Shown one piece after another: positions 35,498 through 42,444 of a stretch of DNA of 64,000 nucleotides. Below the pieces are notes generated by a model. That model saw only the letters and a program-made list of their open reading frames with translations. It made no database searches and was not told where the DNA came from. Where the stretch lies: contig CAMHNI010000004.1 in NCBI GenBank assembly GCA_946186505.1, positions 1-64,000 of the forward strand, read 5' to 3'. Origin of the DNA: an uncultured Prevotellaceae bacterium (lineage in GTDB: Bacteria > Bacteroidota > Bacteroidia > Bacteroidales > Bacteroidaceae). The position numbers and the translations under genes were made by a program. Each line of letters opens with the position of its first letter. The first letter of the stretch is position 1.

Positions 35498-36094
35498 ATG
35501 GAACTGATATTAGAACGTATAGCAAAACGCAAGACCTACACGATAGGGAGACTCTATTTGAAAGCCTACCCAAGCCCTCCCCAAGGGAGGGATGTTCAGA
35601 TACCAGACGCTGCCGCTTCAAGTAATCAAACACCCCCTCCCCAAGGGTGGGATGTTCAGATACCAAACTCCGCCGCTCCAAGTAATCAAACATCCCCTCC
35701 TTGGGAGGGGCTTGGGGAGGCTTGTAGGCTTGGGGAGGCTCGTAGGATTGGGGCCTACTTCTGCGACACCCTCGAACCCACTTGGCGCGACTACGCCAAA
35801 GGTGCTTACAAGATGAAAGGCCGCTCGGCCATTCCCGAAGGCCGCTACGCGGTAGTGATCTCTTATTCACCGAAATTCAAGCAGTGGCTCCCCATCCTGC
35901 TCGGCGTACCTAAGTTCAGCGGCGTTAGAATCCATGCGGGCAACACAGCCAAGGACACCGAGGGCTGCATCCTCGTAGGCAAGAACCGTGAGGTGGGCAA
36001 GGTGCTCGACTCGCGCATCTGGCTCCACCGTCTGAAACAGAAAATCGTCGAGGCGAAGGGTAGGGGTGAAGCCGTCTGGCTGACCATCAAGTAA
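35498..36094 (+). CDS. DUF5675 protein with large REP-encoded insertion
   Basis: 198 residues; family members are about 130-140. The family sequence starts MELILERIAKRKTYTIGRLY and resumes at AYFCDTLEPTWRDY, followed by AIPEGRYAVVI and the hallmark GVRIHAGNTAKDTEGCILVG. In between about 60 residues ([33 protein letters not shown] and similar) are translated REP DNA. DUF5675 proteins sit next to DUF3987 and HU genes in Bacteroidetes phage-like loci; a role in lysis or cell-wall handling has been supposed but is not shown. Confidence 0.85.
   Translation: MELILERIAKRKTYTIGRLYLKAYPSPPQGRDVQIPDAAASSNQTPPPQGWDVQIPNSAAPSNQTSPPWEGLGEACRLGEARRIGAYFCDTLEPTWRDYAKGAYKMKGRSAIPEGRYAVVISYSPKFKQWLPILLGVPKFSGVRIHAGNTAKDTEGCILVGKNREVGKVLDSRIWLHRLKQKIVEAKGRGEAVWLTIK
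35563..35745. repeat. REP-like cluster inside the DUF5675 frame
   Basis: A reverse unit (35563-35597), then two copies of a 60-bp block (each with GATGTTCAGATACCA and AGTAATCAAACA, about 35591-35650 and 35651-35700), a forward unit (35687-35720) and an extra tail copy. The 60-bp duplication is a multiple of three, and the frame is preserved throughout. Confidence 0.85.
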
Positions 36095-36111
36095 ATCTCT
36101 CTCATATCAAG

Positions 36112-36149
36112 GACTGACAGCATCGGCAAGTGCTGTCGGTCTTTTTTTT
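36112..36149 (+). terminator. Rho-independent terminator after the DUF5675 gene
   Basis: An 11-bp stem GACTGACAGCA / TGCTGTCGGTC with one G-T pair and an 8-base loop, followed by eight T. It closes the VirE-type operon. Confidence 0.9.
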
Positions 36150-36193
36150 ATGGTAAGCAAACACGTGGGGAATCAAAGCGGAACGATATAATA

Positions 36194-36232
36194 CAAAGAA
36201 AAAGACCGCTAACTCATTGTGAATCAGCGGCC
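36194..36232 (-). terminator. Terminator downstream of tRNA-Pro
   Basis: On the minus strand GGCCGCTGATTCA - CAA - TGAGTTAGCGGTC forms a 13-bp stem with a few wobble pairs, followed by TTTTTCTTTG. It lies 18 bp beyond the tRNA 3' end. Confidence 0.8.
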
Positions 36233-36249
36233 TCTTTCGATATAGGTGG

Positions 36250-36322
36250 TCGAGGTGACAGGACTCGAACCTGCGACAGCCTGGTCCCAAACCAGGAACG
36301 CTACCAACTGCGCTACACCTCG
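36250..36322 (-). tRNA. tRNA-Pro(TGG)
   Basis: The 73-nt cloverleaf reads on the minus strand CGAGGTG (acceptor), GCGC AGTTGGTA GCGT (D arm), CCTGG TTTGGGA CCAGG (anticodon TGG), GCAGG TTCGAGT CCTGT (T arm), CACCTCG and discriminator A. All stems pair. CCA is not encoded. No duplicate of its 3' end was found at the other edge of the neighbouring island. Confidence 0.97.
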
Positions 36323-36386
36323 TTGCCTTGAAAGCGGGTGCAAAATTACAAAGAATTTTTGACCCGCCCAAATTTTTCAAAGACTT

Positions 36387-37574
36387 TTATTTGATAATAC
36401 CCTGTTCGACGAAGATTTTCTTCAGGGCTACCACCGAGCGGTCAACCTGCTCTGTGGTGTGGGTGGCCATCAGGGCATAGCGTACGAGGGTGTCCTGAGG
36501 TGCACATGCGGGAGGAATGACGGGGTTGATGAACACGCCGGCCTTGAAGGCGAGTGCCGTCACGAGGAATGTCTTCTCGACGTCGCGCACATAGAGGGGG
36601 ATGATGGGACTCTCGGTGTCGCCGATTTCGAAGCCTTCCTCACGGAAGCGCTTCAGGGCGTAGTTGGTGACGTTCCACAGGGCCTCGATGCGCTCAGGCT
36701 CGCTCTGAATGATGTTCAGGGCGGTCATGGCGGCAGCTGTTGCTGCGGGCGTGTTGGAGGCTGAGAAGATGTAGGTGCGGCAGGTGTGGCGCAGCCAGTT
36801 GATGGTATCGAAGTCGGAGGCGATGAATCCGCCGATGGATGCGAGTGACTTCGAGAATGTGCCCATGATGAGATCTACCTCGTCGGTGAGTCCGAAGTGG
36901 TCGCAGACGCCTCTACCTTGTCGGCCGAAGACGCCGATGCCGTGAGCCTCGTCGACCATGATGGAGCAGTTGTACTTGTGCTTGAGCTCCACGATTTCGG
37001 GCAGCTTGGCCAGGTCGCCTTCCATGGAGAAGACGCCATCGACGACGATGAGCTTGATGGCCTCCTGCGGCAGTTTCTGGAGCACGCGCTCCAGATCGTC
37101 CATGTCGTTGTGCTTATAGTGCAGCTGCTTGGCAAAAGCCAGTCGGCGTCCGTCGACGATTGAAGCGTGGTCGCGATCGTCGCAGATGACGAAGTCGTCC
37201 TTGCTGAGCAGTGCGGGTATAACACCCTGGTTGACAGAGAATCCGGTGGAGAAGCAGAGGCAGTCGTCCTTGCCGATGAACTCGGAAATCTGTTTTTCCA
37301 ACTGTACGTGCAGGTCGAGCGTTCCGTTGAGGAAGCGGCTGCCAGCACAGCCCGAGCCGTACTTGTCGAGCGCGGCCTTGGCAGCATCGATGATGCGCTG
37401 GTCGCCTGTCAGTCCAGTATATGCGTTAGAGCCGAACATCAGCACCTTGTGTCCGCCCATCTCTACTTCCGTGCCCTGTTTTCCCTCGATGGCGCGGAAA
37501 TAGGGGTACACGTCAGCGGCCATGTACTTCTGCGGCTCACGGTACTGCTTGTATCTTTCTTGTAACTGTCCCAT
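36387..37574 (-). CDS. spt: Serine palmitoyltransferase (sphingolipid synthesis)
   Basis: PLP-dependent alpha-oxoamine synthase that condenses serine with an acyl-CoA, the first step of Bacteroidales sphingolipid synthesis. 395 residues from the ATG at 37574 (MGQLQERYKQYREPQKYMAA); the frame upstream covers promoter DNA and is not used. Conserved blocks are GSNAYTGLTGDQRI, GSGCAGSRFLNGT, VDEAHGIGVFGRQG and the PLP-lysine site GTFSKSLASIGGF. KBL and BioF are close relatives, but the YPYFRAIE N-terminal region fits the Bacteroidetes Spt group. Confidence 0.9.
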   Translation of the reverse strand: MGQLQERYKQYREPQKYMAADVYPYFRAIEGKQGTEVEMGGHKVLMFGSNAYTGLTGDQRIIDAAKAALDKYGSGCAGSRFLNGTLDLHVQLEKQISEFIGKDDCLCFSTGFSVNQGVIPALLSKDDFVICDDRDHASIVDGRRLAFAKQLHYKHNDMDDLERVLQKLPQEAIKLIVVDGVFSMEGDLAKLPEIVELKHKYNCSIMVDEAHGIGVFGRQGRGVCDHFGLTDEVDLIMGTFSKSLASIGGFIASDFDTINWLRHTCRTYIFSASNTPAATAAAMTALNIIQSEPERIEALWNVTNYALKRFREEGFEIGDTESPIIPLYVRDVEKTFLVTALAFKAGVFINPVIPPACAPQDTLVRYALMATHTTEQVDRSVVALKKIFVEQGIIK

Positions 37575-37622
37575 TCCGATTTTGGTATAGTTTATTTTTT
37601 TCGTTTCTTTTTTTTCAGGCTG

Positions 37623-37630
37623 CAAAGTTA
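37623..37630 (-). promoter_or_regulatory. -7 element TAACTTTG of spt
   Basis: On the minus strand TAACTTTG lies about 48 bp before the spt ATG. The region also holds the divergent promoter for the lipid kinase. Confidence 0.65.
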
Positions 37631-37724
37631 CACATTTTTTATTAAACAGTGCACTTTTTTGGTAATAAATGTTTGTTTTTGACATTTTTCTTGTATTTAC
37701 ATGCTAAATTTCAGATGAAATTTG

Positions 37725-37732
37725 TAATTTTG
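37725..37732 (+). promoter_or_regulatory. -7 element TAATTTTG of the lipid kinase gene
   Basis: Perfect TAnnTTTG match ending only 5 bp before the ATG at 37738 (11 bp before a second ATG at 37744), so the transcript would be nearly leaderless. Confidence 0.65.
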
Positions 37733-37737
37733 CAAAC

Positions 37738-38778
37738 ATGAACATGGACAAGAAGCGCGTCACGTTCCTTGTGAATCCCATTTCAGGCACCCACTCGAAG
37801 CAGGAAGTGCCTGAGATGATAGAGGCAACTCTCAACCGGGAGTTGTTCGACCACAAGGTCCTGTTCACCGAGTATGCCGGCCACGCTGCCGAGCTGGCCA
37901 GACAGCAGGCCGACGAACAGACGGACATCGTGGTGGCCGTGGGTGGTGACGGCACTGTGAACGAGGTGGCCCGCTCGCTTGTTCACACCCAGACGGCGCT
38001 GGCCATCGTGCCCTGCGGCTCAGGCAACGGGCTGGCGCGGCACCTGTGTCTGCCGATGGACATCTGCAAGAGCATCGAGGTCATCAACAGCTGCCGCATC
38101 GAGGCGTTCGACTACGGCATCATCAACGGCCTGCCCTTCTTCTGCACCTGCGGCATGGGCTTCGACGCGTTTATCTCGCTGAAGTTTGCCGAAGCCGGCA
38201 AGCGCGGCCCTATCACCTACGTGGAGAACGTGCTGAAGGAGGGACTGAAGTACAAGCCTGAAACCTACGAGGTGAAGGACGACACGGGCACCCACCACTA
38301 CAAGGCGTTCCTCATAGCCTGTGCCAATGCGTCGCAATACGGCAACAACGCCTACATTGCGCCTGGTGCCACGATGACCGACGGCGAGATGGACGTCATC
38401 ATCATGGAGCCGTTCAACGCGCTGGAAGCGCCGCAGATAGCCGCCGACCTGTTTATGAAGACCCTGGGCAACAACTCGAAGATCAAGACCTTCCGCACCA
38501 AGCACCTGCAGATACACCGCAAGGCTCCTGGCGCCATCCACTACGACGGCGACCCCATGATGACCGACGCTGACATTGACATCCGCATCGAGCATCTCGG
38601 CATCCGCATCGTCACCAACCCTGACGTCACCGAGGACGTTGCCCAGCCCAACCCTGTGCTGAATGCCTTCAGCGACTTCTTTAATAATATAAATAATGTA
38701 CGCGAGGACATCGGGAAACGCGGCCATCGCATACAGGTCATCAACAAGCTGATGCTGCGCAAGCTGTCGAAGCTTTAG
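37738..38778 (+). CDS. Diacylglycerol/sphingosine kinase-family lipid kinase
   Basis: 346 residues of the YegS/DgkB-type catalytic family. It starts with KKRVTFLVNPISGTHSKQEV, has the nucleotide-binding VAVGGDGTVNEVARSL, and GSGNGLARHL. It probably phosphorylates a lipid alcohol at the membrane. It is divergent from spt with a shared 160-bp promoter region, which suggests but does not prove a link to sphingolipid or diacylglycerol turnover. Confidence 0.9.
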   Translation: MNMDKKRVTFLVNPISGTHSKQEVPEMIEATLNRELFDHKVLFTEYAGHAAELARQQADEQTDIVVAVGGDGTVNEVARSLVHTQTALAIVPCGSGNGLARHLCLPMDICKSIEVINSCRIEAFDYGIINGLPFFCTCGMGFDAFISLKFAEAGKRGPITYVENVLKEGLKYKPETYEVKDDTGTHHYKAFLIACANASQYGNNAYIAPGATMTDGEMDVIIMEPFNALEAPQIAADLFMKTLGNNSKIKTFRTKHLQIHRKAPGAIHYDGDPMMTDADIDIRIEHLGIRIVTNPDVTEDVAQPNPVLNAFSDFFNNINNVREDIGKRGHRIQVINKLMLRKLSKL

Positions 38779-38813
38779 GAGGGGTGAATGTTGAAAGTTG
38801 AAGGTTGAGTGAG

Positions 38814-38987
38814 ATGTGGCAGTACATTATTATCATCATTGTGTTGGTCTTGGCCGTCGGATATGCCGGATGGCGCATACGGCGGACACTGCGAAGCGAC
38901 ACAACGTGCTGCGGATGCGAGGGCTGTCCGATGAAAAATCAATGCTGCGACAAAAAAAACTGCGAAAAATTTGGCCATTCCAAATAA
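38814..38987 (+). CDS. FeoB-associated Cys-rich membrane protein
   Basis: 57 residues from the ATG at 38814. One transmembrane helix (YIIIIIVLVLAVGYAGW) is followed by a basic stretch and the cysteine cluster CCGCEGCPMKNQCC. It matches the FeoB-associated Cys-rich family, usually found beside feoB for ferrous iron uptake; no feoB is present here, so it is an orphan copy. The promoter for tRNA-Cys overlaps its end. Confidence 0.8.
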   Translation: MWQYIIIIIVLVLAVGYAGWRIRRTLRSDTTCCGCEGCPMKNQCCDKKNCEKFGHSK

Positions 38988-39001
38988 AAGCGTTACCTTT
39001 G
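38970..39001 (+). promoter_or_regulatory. Promoter of tRNA-Cys
   Basis: TTTG at 38970-38973, 20 nt, TACCTTTG at 38994-39001: ideal Bacteroidetes layout, partly inside the end of the Cys-rich protein gene, 91 bp before the tRNA. Confidence 0.75.
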
Positions 39002-39091
39002 CAGCCGATTTTAGCAGGAGCCCTGGCCTTCGGTCGAGCCACCTGACGCTCGGAAGAGCTGAAGCAAGCTTCGCTCTCCTCTCATTAAAAC

Positions 39092-39163
39092 GGTGCCTTG
39101 GATGAGTGGCTTAGTCAACGGTCTGCAAAACCGTCTACAGCAGTTCGAATCTGCTAGGCACCT
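39092..39163 (+). tRNA. tRNA-Cys(GCA)
   Basis: 72 nt. Acceptor GGTGCCT / AGGCACC with discriminator T; anticodon stem ACGGT - CTGCAAA - ACCGT giving GCA; T arm GCAG TTCGAAT CTGC. A terminator hairpin follows 8 bp later. CCA is not encoded. Confidence 0.93.
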
Positions 39164-39170
39164 CTCGGAA

Positions 39171-39204
39171 ACGGGAATCTCTACGGAGGTTCCCGTTTTT
39201 TTTG
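39171..39204 (+). terminator. Terminator of tRNA-Cys
   Basis: The ACGGGAA ... TTCCCGT stem is followed by eight T. Confidence 0.85.
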
Positions 39205-39561
39205 TTTCGTGACTTTTCATTCGTCAGACAGAAATAATCATAATTCAACTTTGGCGTGCCAGGTAACCGTTTCTCCCACTGAGTCAGGGGGAGTTGTTCA
39301 GACCTCCCCTAACCCCATTCTTTGCGAGCAAAGCGTCCCAAAGGGCCGAGCGCCCGAGCAAAGCTCGCCTACCCGTAGCCTTTCCTAACTTAGGAGGGGA
39401 ACGCCACAACGGGGTGTCCCACTGAGGGGAAAGAGATTCTTGATTTCCCTTTCCCTGTTGTTTGCGGGCACGCCAAGCAGGCTCCTGCTGTCACTTTTTC
39501 ATTGATTTATGTCAAAAAGATGACAAAAAGAAAGTTTTTCGTTAAAAAAACTGATAAAATG
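39205..39561. other. Gene-free stretch with a third REP-like repeat type
   Basis: No credible frame. It contains GC-rich inverted words: TTCTCCCACTGAGTCAGGGG near 39271, CCTCCCCTAACCCC near 39303, TTAGGAGGGGAACGCC near 39390 and TCCCACTGAGGGGAAA near 39417. These look like the two halves of a composite palindrome of another REP-like type, with the short inverted pair AGCAAAGC / GAGCAAAGCTC inside. The rest, to the gdhA promoter, is AT-rich. Confidence 0.5.
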
Positions 39562-39592
39562 TTTGTAGTTTCAGATTTTTGATGTAATTTTG
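39562..39592 (+). promoter_or_regulatory. Promoter of gdhA
   Basis: TTTG at 39562-39565, 19 nt, TAATTTTG at 39585-39592. This leaves a leader of about 98 nt before the ATG at 39694, long enough for regulation by leader structure. Confidence 0.75.
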
Positions 39593-39693
39593 CCGCTCGA
39601 AAGCAAGACCTTCGCTTCGCAAGCGAAGAAGCGCAAACAAGAAATCAATAAACAACAAACAGTATAACAACTAAAAAAGACAAAAAAAAGATT

Positions 39694-41031
39694 ATGAATG
39701 CAGCACAAGTTGTAGAACAGTTGAAGCAGCGCTTCCCCAACGAGCCGGAGTACATCCAGGCCGTCAGTCAGGTTCTTCCCACCATCGAAGAAGAGTACAA
39801 CAAGCACCCTGAGTTCGAGAAGGCCAACCTTATCGAGCGTCTTTGCATCCCCGATCGCGTATGCGAGTTCCGCATTACATGGGTTGACGACAAGGGTAAC
39901 GTACAGACTAACATGGGTTATCGCATTCAGCACAACAACGCCATTGGCCCGTACAAAGGCGGTCTCCGTTATCACAAGAGCGTGAACCTGGGTATTCTGA
40001 AGTTCCTCGCCTTCGAGCAGACCTTCAAGAACTCGCTGACCACACTGCCTATGGGTGGTGCCAAGGGTGGTTCCGACTTCTCGCCCCGTGGCAAGAGCGA
40101 CGCTGAGGTGATGCGTTTCTGCCAGGCATTCATGAACGAACTCTACCGCGTGATTGGTCCCGATGAGGACGTTCCCGCTGGTGACATCGGTGTTGGTGGC
40201 CGTGAGGTTGGCTATCTGTTCGGACAGTACAAGAAGCTCACCCACCAGTTCCAGGGCGTGCTCACTGGTAAGGGCATCCCCTTCGGCGGTTCACTCATCC
40301 GTCCTGAGGCTACTGGTTATGGTACCGTTTACTTCCTGACCTCTATGCTTGCTACCCGCAACATCGACATCAAGGGCAAGAAGGTGCTGATCTCTGGTGC
40401 TGGTAACGTGGCTCAGTATGCTGCTGAGAAGTGCCTGCAGCTGGGTGCTATCCCCATGACCATGTCTGACTCTGACGGTTACATCTACGATCCCGATGGC
40501 ATCGACCGTGCTAAGCTCGACTACATCATGGAGCTGAAGAACGTGGAGCGCGGACGTATCAAGGAGTATGTCGAGGAGTATCCCACAGCCAAGTACTACG
40601 AGGGCAAGCGCCCCTGGTATGAGAAGGCCGACATCGCCCTGCCTTGCGCTACTCAGAACGAGATCAACGGCGACGAGGCTCAGGCTCTGGTCAACAACGG
40701 TATCATCGCCGTTGCTGAGGGTGCCAACATGCCTTCACTGCCTGAGGCTATCAAGATCTTCCAGGATGCCAAGATTCTGTACTCTCCTGGTAAGGCCTCG
40801 AACGCCGGTGGTGTGTCTGTATCGGGTCTTGAGATGTCGCAGAACTCTGAGCGTCTGTCGTGGACGGCTGAGGAGGTCGACAACTACCTGAAGCGCATCA
40901 TGAACGACATTCACGAGAACTGCGTGAAGTACGGTACTGAGAAGGACGGCTACATCAACTACGTGAAGGGTGCCAACGTGGCTGGCTTCATGAAGGTTGC
41001 CAAGGCCATGATGGCTCAGGGCATCGTGTAA
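39694..41031 (+). CDS. gdhA: NADP-type glutamate dehydrogenase
   Basis: Interconverts 2-oxoglutarate plus ammonium and glutamate; the main ammonium assimilation route in this group. 445 residues, hexameric type. Blocks: YRIQHNNAIGPYKGGLRYHK, LPMGGAKGGSDFSPRGKSD with the catalytic Lys, DVPAGDIGVGGREVGY, and Rossmann ISGAGNVAQYAAEK. The 3' end is followed by a partial duplication of its last codons and by a terminator. Confidence 0.97.
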   Translation: MNAAQVVEQLKQRFPNEPEYIQAVSQVLPTIEEEYNKHPEFEKANLIERLCIPDRVCEFRITWVDDKGNVQTNMGYRIQHNNAIGPYKGGLRYHKSVNLGILKFLAFEQTFKNSLTTLPMGGAKGGSDFSPRGKSDAEVMRFCQAFMNELYRVIGPDEDVPAGDIGVGGREVGYLFGQYKKLTHQFQGVLTGKGIPFGGSLIRPEATGYGTVYFLTSMLATRNIDIKGKKVLISGAGNVAQYAAEKCLQLGAIPMTMSDSDGYIYDPDGIDRAKLDYIMELKNVERGRIKEYVEEYPTAKYYEGKRPWYEKADIALPCATQNEINGDEAQALVNNGIIAVAEGANMPSLPEAIKIFQDAKILYSPGKASNAGGVSVSGLEMSQNSERLSWTAEEVDNYLKRIMNDIHENCVKYGTEKDGYINYVKGANVAGFMKVAKAMMAQGIV

Positions 41032-41112
41032 GCTCGGCGAAGCCAAGGTTTACACAATGATGCCCGTCAGGGAATCGTATAAGCTCGGCGAAGCCAAGGT
41101 TAGCACGATGAT
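41020..41112 (+). repeat. Tandem duplication of the gdhA 3' end
   Basis: About 43 bp beginning GGCATCGTGTAAGCTCGG (41020 onward) is repeated as GGAATCGTATAAGCTCGG (about 41070 onward), both continuing CGAAGCCAAGGTT. A shorter third echo, ATTGTGTAAGCATCG, follows. Confidence 0.8.
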
Positions 41113-41162
41113 GACAAGCATTGTGTAAGCATCGTATAAACAACAAAGCAAATAACCAATGC

Positions 41163-41200
41163 GGGGATGATGGCCGAAACGCCTTCATCCCCTAATTTTT
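41163..41200 (+). terminator. Terminator of gdhA
   Basis: The stem GGGGATGA / TCATCCCC with an inner GGC/GCC pair is followed by TAATTTTTT. Confidence 0.8.
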
Positions 41201-41243
41201 TATAATAATCGGGCCATCTTTCGGCTATTCGGGAATAATTTAG

Positions 41244-41251
41244 TAATTTTG
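41244..41251 (+). promoter_or_regulatory. -7 element TAATTTTG of the Lnb-like gene
   Basis: Ends 5 bp before the GTG start at 41257, so the transcript would be leaderless or nearly so. Confidence 0.6.
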
Positions 41252-41256
41252 CACCC

Positions 41257-42444
41257 GTGAAACGTATTGGCCACATCATAAAGACCCTATATGTATTAGC
41301 CATCGGTGTGTTGTTTCAGTCGCAGGCAATGGCTGAAACCGTTGACCCTGTGGCCTATATGGACAGTGTGGAGTTCACGCTCATCACCTGTTCGCCCCAT
41401 CAGGAAATCTACAGCCTCTACGGCCATACGGCCTTGGGCGTGACCGATTTGCATCAGGGACACGAACAGGAAGTGGCGTTCAACTGGGGCGTTTTCAACT
41501 ACCATCAGTCGTTTTTCATCACACGTTTCATCCTGGGCCTGACCGACTATGAGTTAGGGCTGTCGCCGTTCGAACCTTTCTGCAACTACTACCGTCACTG
41601 GGGAAGCTCCGTGACCGAACAGACGCTGAACCTGACGTCTGCAGAGAAGCTCCGTCTCAACGAGGCACTCAAGACGAACTACCTGCCCCAAAACCGTGTC
41701 TATCGCTACAACATCTTCTACGACAACTGCTCCACCCGTCCGCGCGACGTCATCGAAAGCTGCATCGACGGCGAGGTGGTTTACGAGGAGCGCAAGGATT
41801 ACGAGCCGACCTTCCGTGACATCCTGCACGACAACACGAGGAACTATCCCTGGACGACGTTCGGCATCGATATGCTCCTGGGCCTGAAGGCCGACCAGAA
41901 AATCAGCCGCGAGGAGCAGGAGTTCCTGCCTGCCAACCTCCAGTATGACTTCGACCATGCGCGCATCAGGAACAACGACGGCAGCTGGCGGCCGTTGGTC
42001 ATAGATCACACCATGCCCGTCAGCCCTGGTGTTCAGACGGTGGAGAGCGGCTTCCCGCTGTCGCCGATGGCCAGCTTCCTCCTGTTGCTCGCCCTCTCCG
42101 TGCTCTTCTTCGTCTTGGAGTGGAAACGCCGTAAGACCTTCAAATACTGGGATGCAGCACTGATGCTGCTGATGGGACTGCCTGGCTGTCTGCTGCTGTT
42201 TATGGTCTTCTCGCAGCACCCCACCACGAGCCTGAACCTGCAGATGCTGCTGGTGAACCCCGTCCACCTGTTCTATCTGCCAGCAGTGCTCCGCCGCAGG
42301 CGCACCCACTACTTCAGGCTGCTGTCAGTCCTGGTCGTCCTGTTCCTTGCAGGAGCCTTCGTCCAGCACTACGCCGAGGGTCTGCTGCTTTTGGCATTAT
42401 GTTTGCTATTGAGAATCTGGATTCATTATAGAAATGAGAAATAA
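41257..42444 (+). CDS. DUF4105/Lnb-family membrane protein
   Basis: 395 residues starting with GTG; the signal peptide is RIGHIIKTLYVLAIGVLFQS. The periplasmic DUF4105 (Lnb_N) domain is clear: LITCSPHQEIYSLYGHTALG, FNWGVFNYHQSFFITRFILG and FYDNCSTRPRDV, whose His and Cys are candidate catalytic residues. The C-terminal third has about four membrane helices. Relatives have been linked to lipoprotein N-acylation in Bacteroides; assignment of this copy is inferred from family. The stop overlaps the next gene's start. Confidence 0.8.
   Translation: MKRIGHIIKTLYVLAIGVLFQSQAMAETVDPVAYMDSVEFTLITCSPHQEIYSLYGHTALGVTDLHQGHEQEVAFNWGVFNYHQSFFITRFILGLTDYELGLSPFEPFCNYYRHWGSSVTEQTLNLTSAEKLRLNEALKTNYLPQNRVYRYNIFYDNCSTRPRDVIESCIDGEVVYEERKDYEPTFRDILHDNTRNYPWTTFGIDMLLGLKADQKISREEQEFLPANLQYDFDHARIRNNDGSWRPLVIDHTMPVSPGVQTVESGFPLSPMASFLLLLALSVLFFVLEWKRRKTFKYWDAALMLLMGLPGCLLLFMVFSQHPTTSLNLQMLLVNPVHLFYLPAVLRRRRTHYFRLLSVLVVLFLAGAFVQHYAEGLLLLALCLLLRIWIHYRNEK

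Noticed and set aside
36250..36322. tRNA-Pro as the attachment site of the 25-36 kb island
   Set aside because: No second copy of the tRNA 3' end was found near 25 kb and no integrase gene is present.
38020..38727. 235-codon minus-strand frame under the lipid kinase gene
   Set aside because: Antisense shadow with Val/Asp/Leu-rich composition and no recognisable domain.
41554..42309. 251-codon minus-strand frame under the Lnb-like gene
   Set aside because: Low-complexity Gln/His/Glu-rich shadow of the clear DUF4105 gene.
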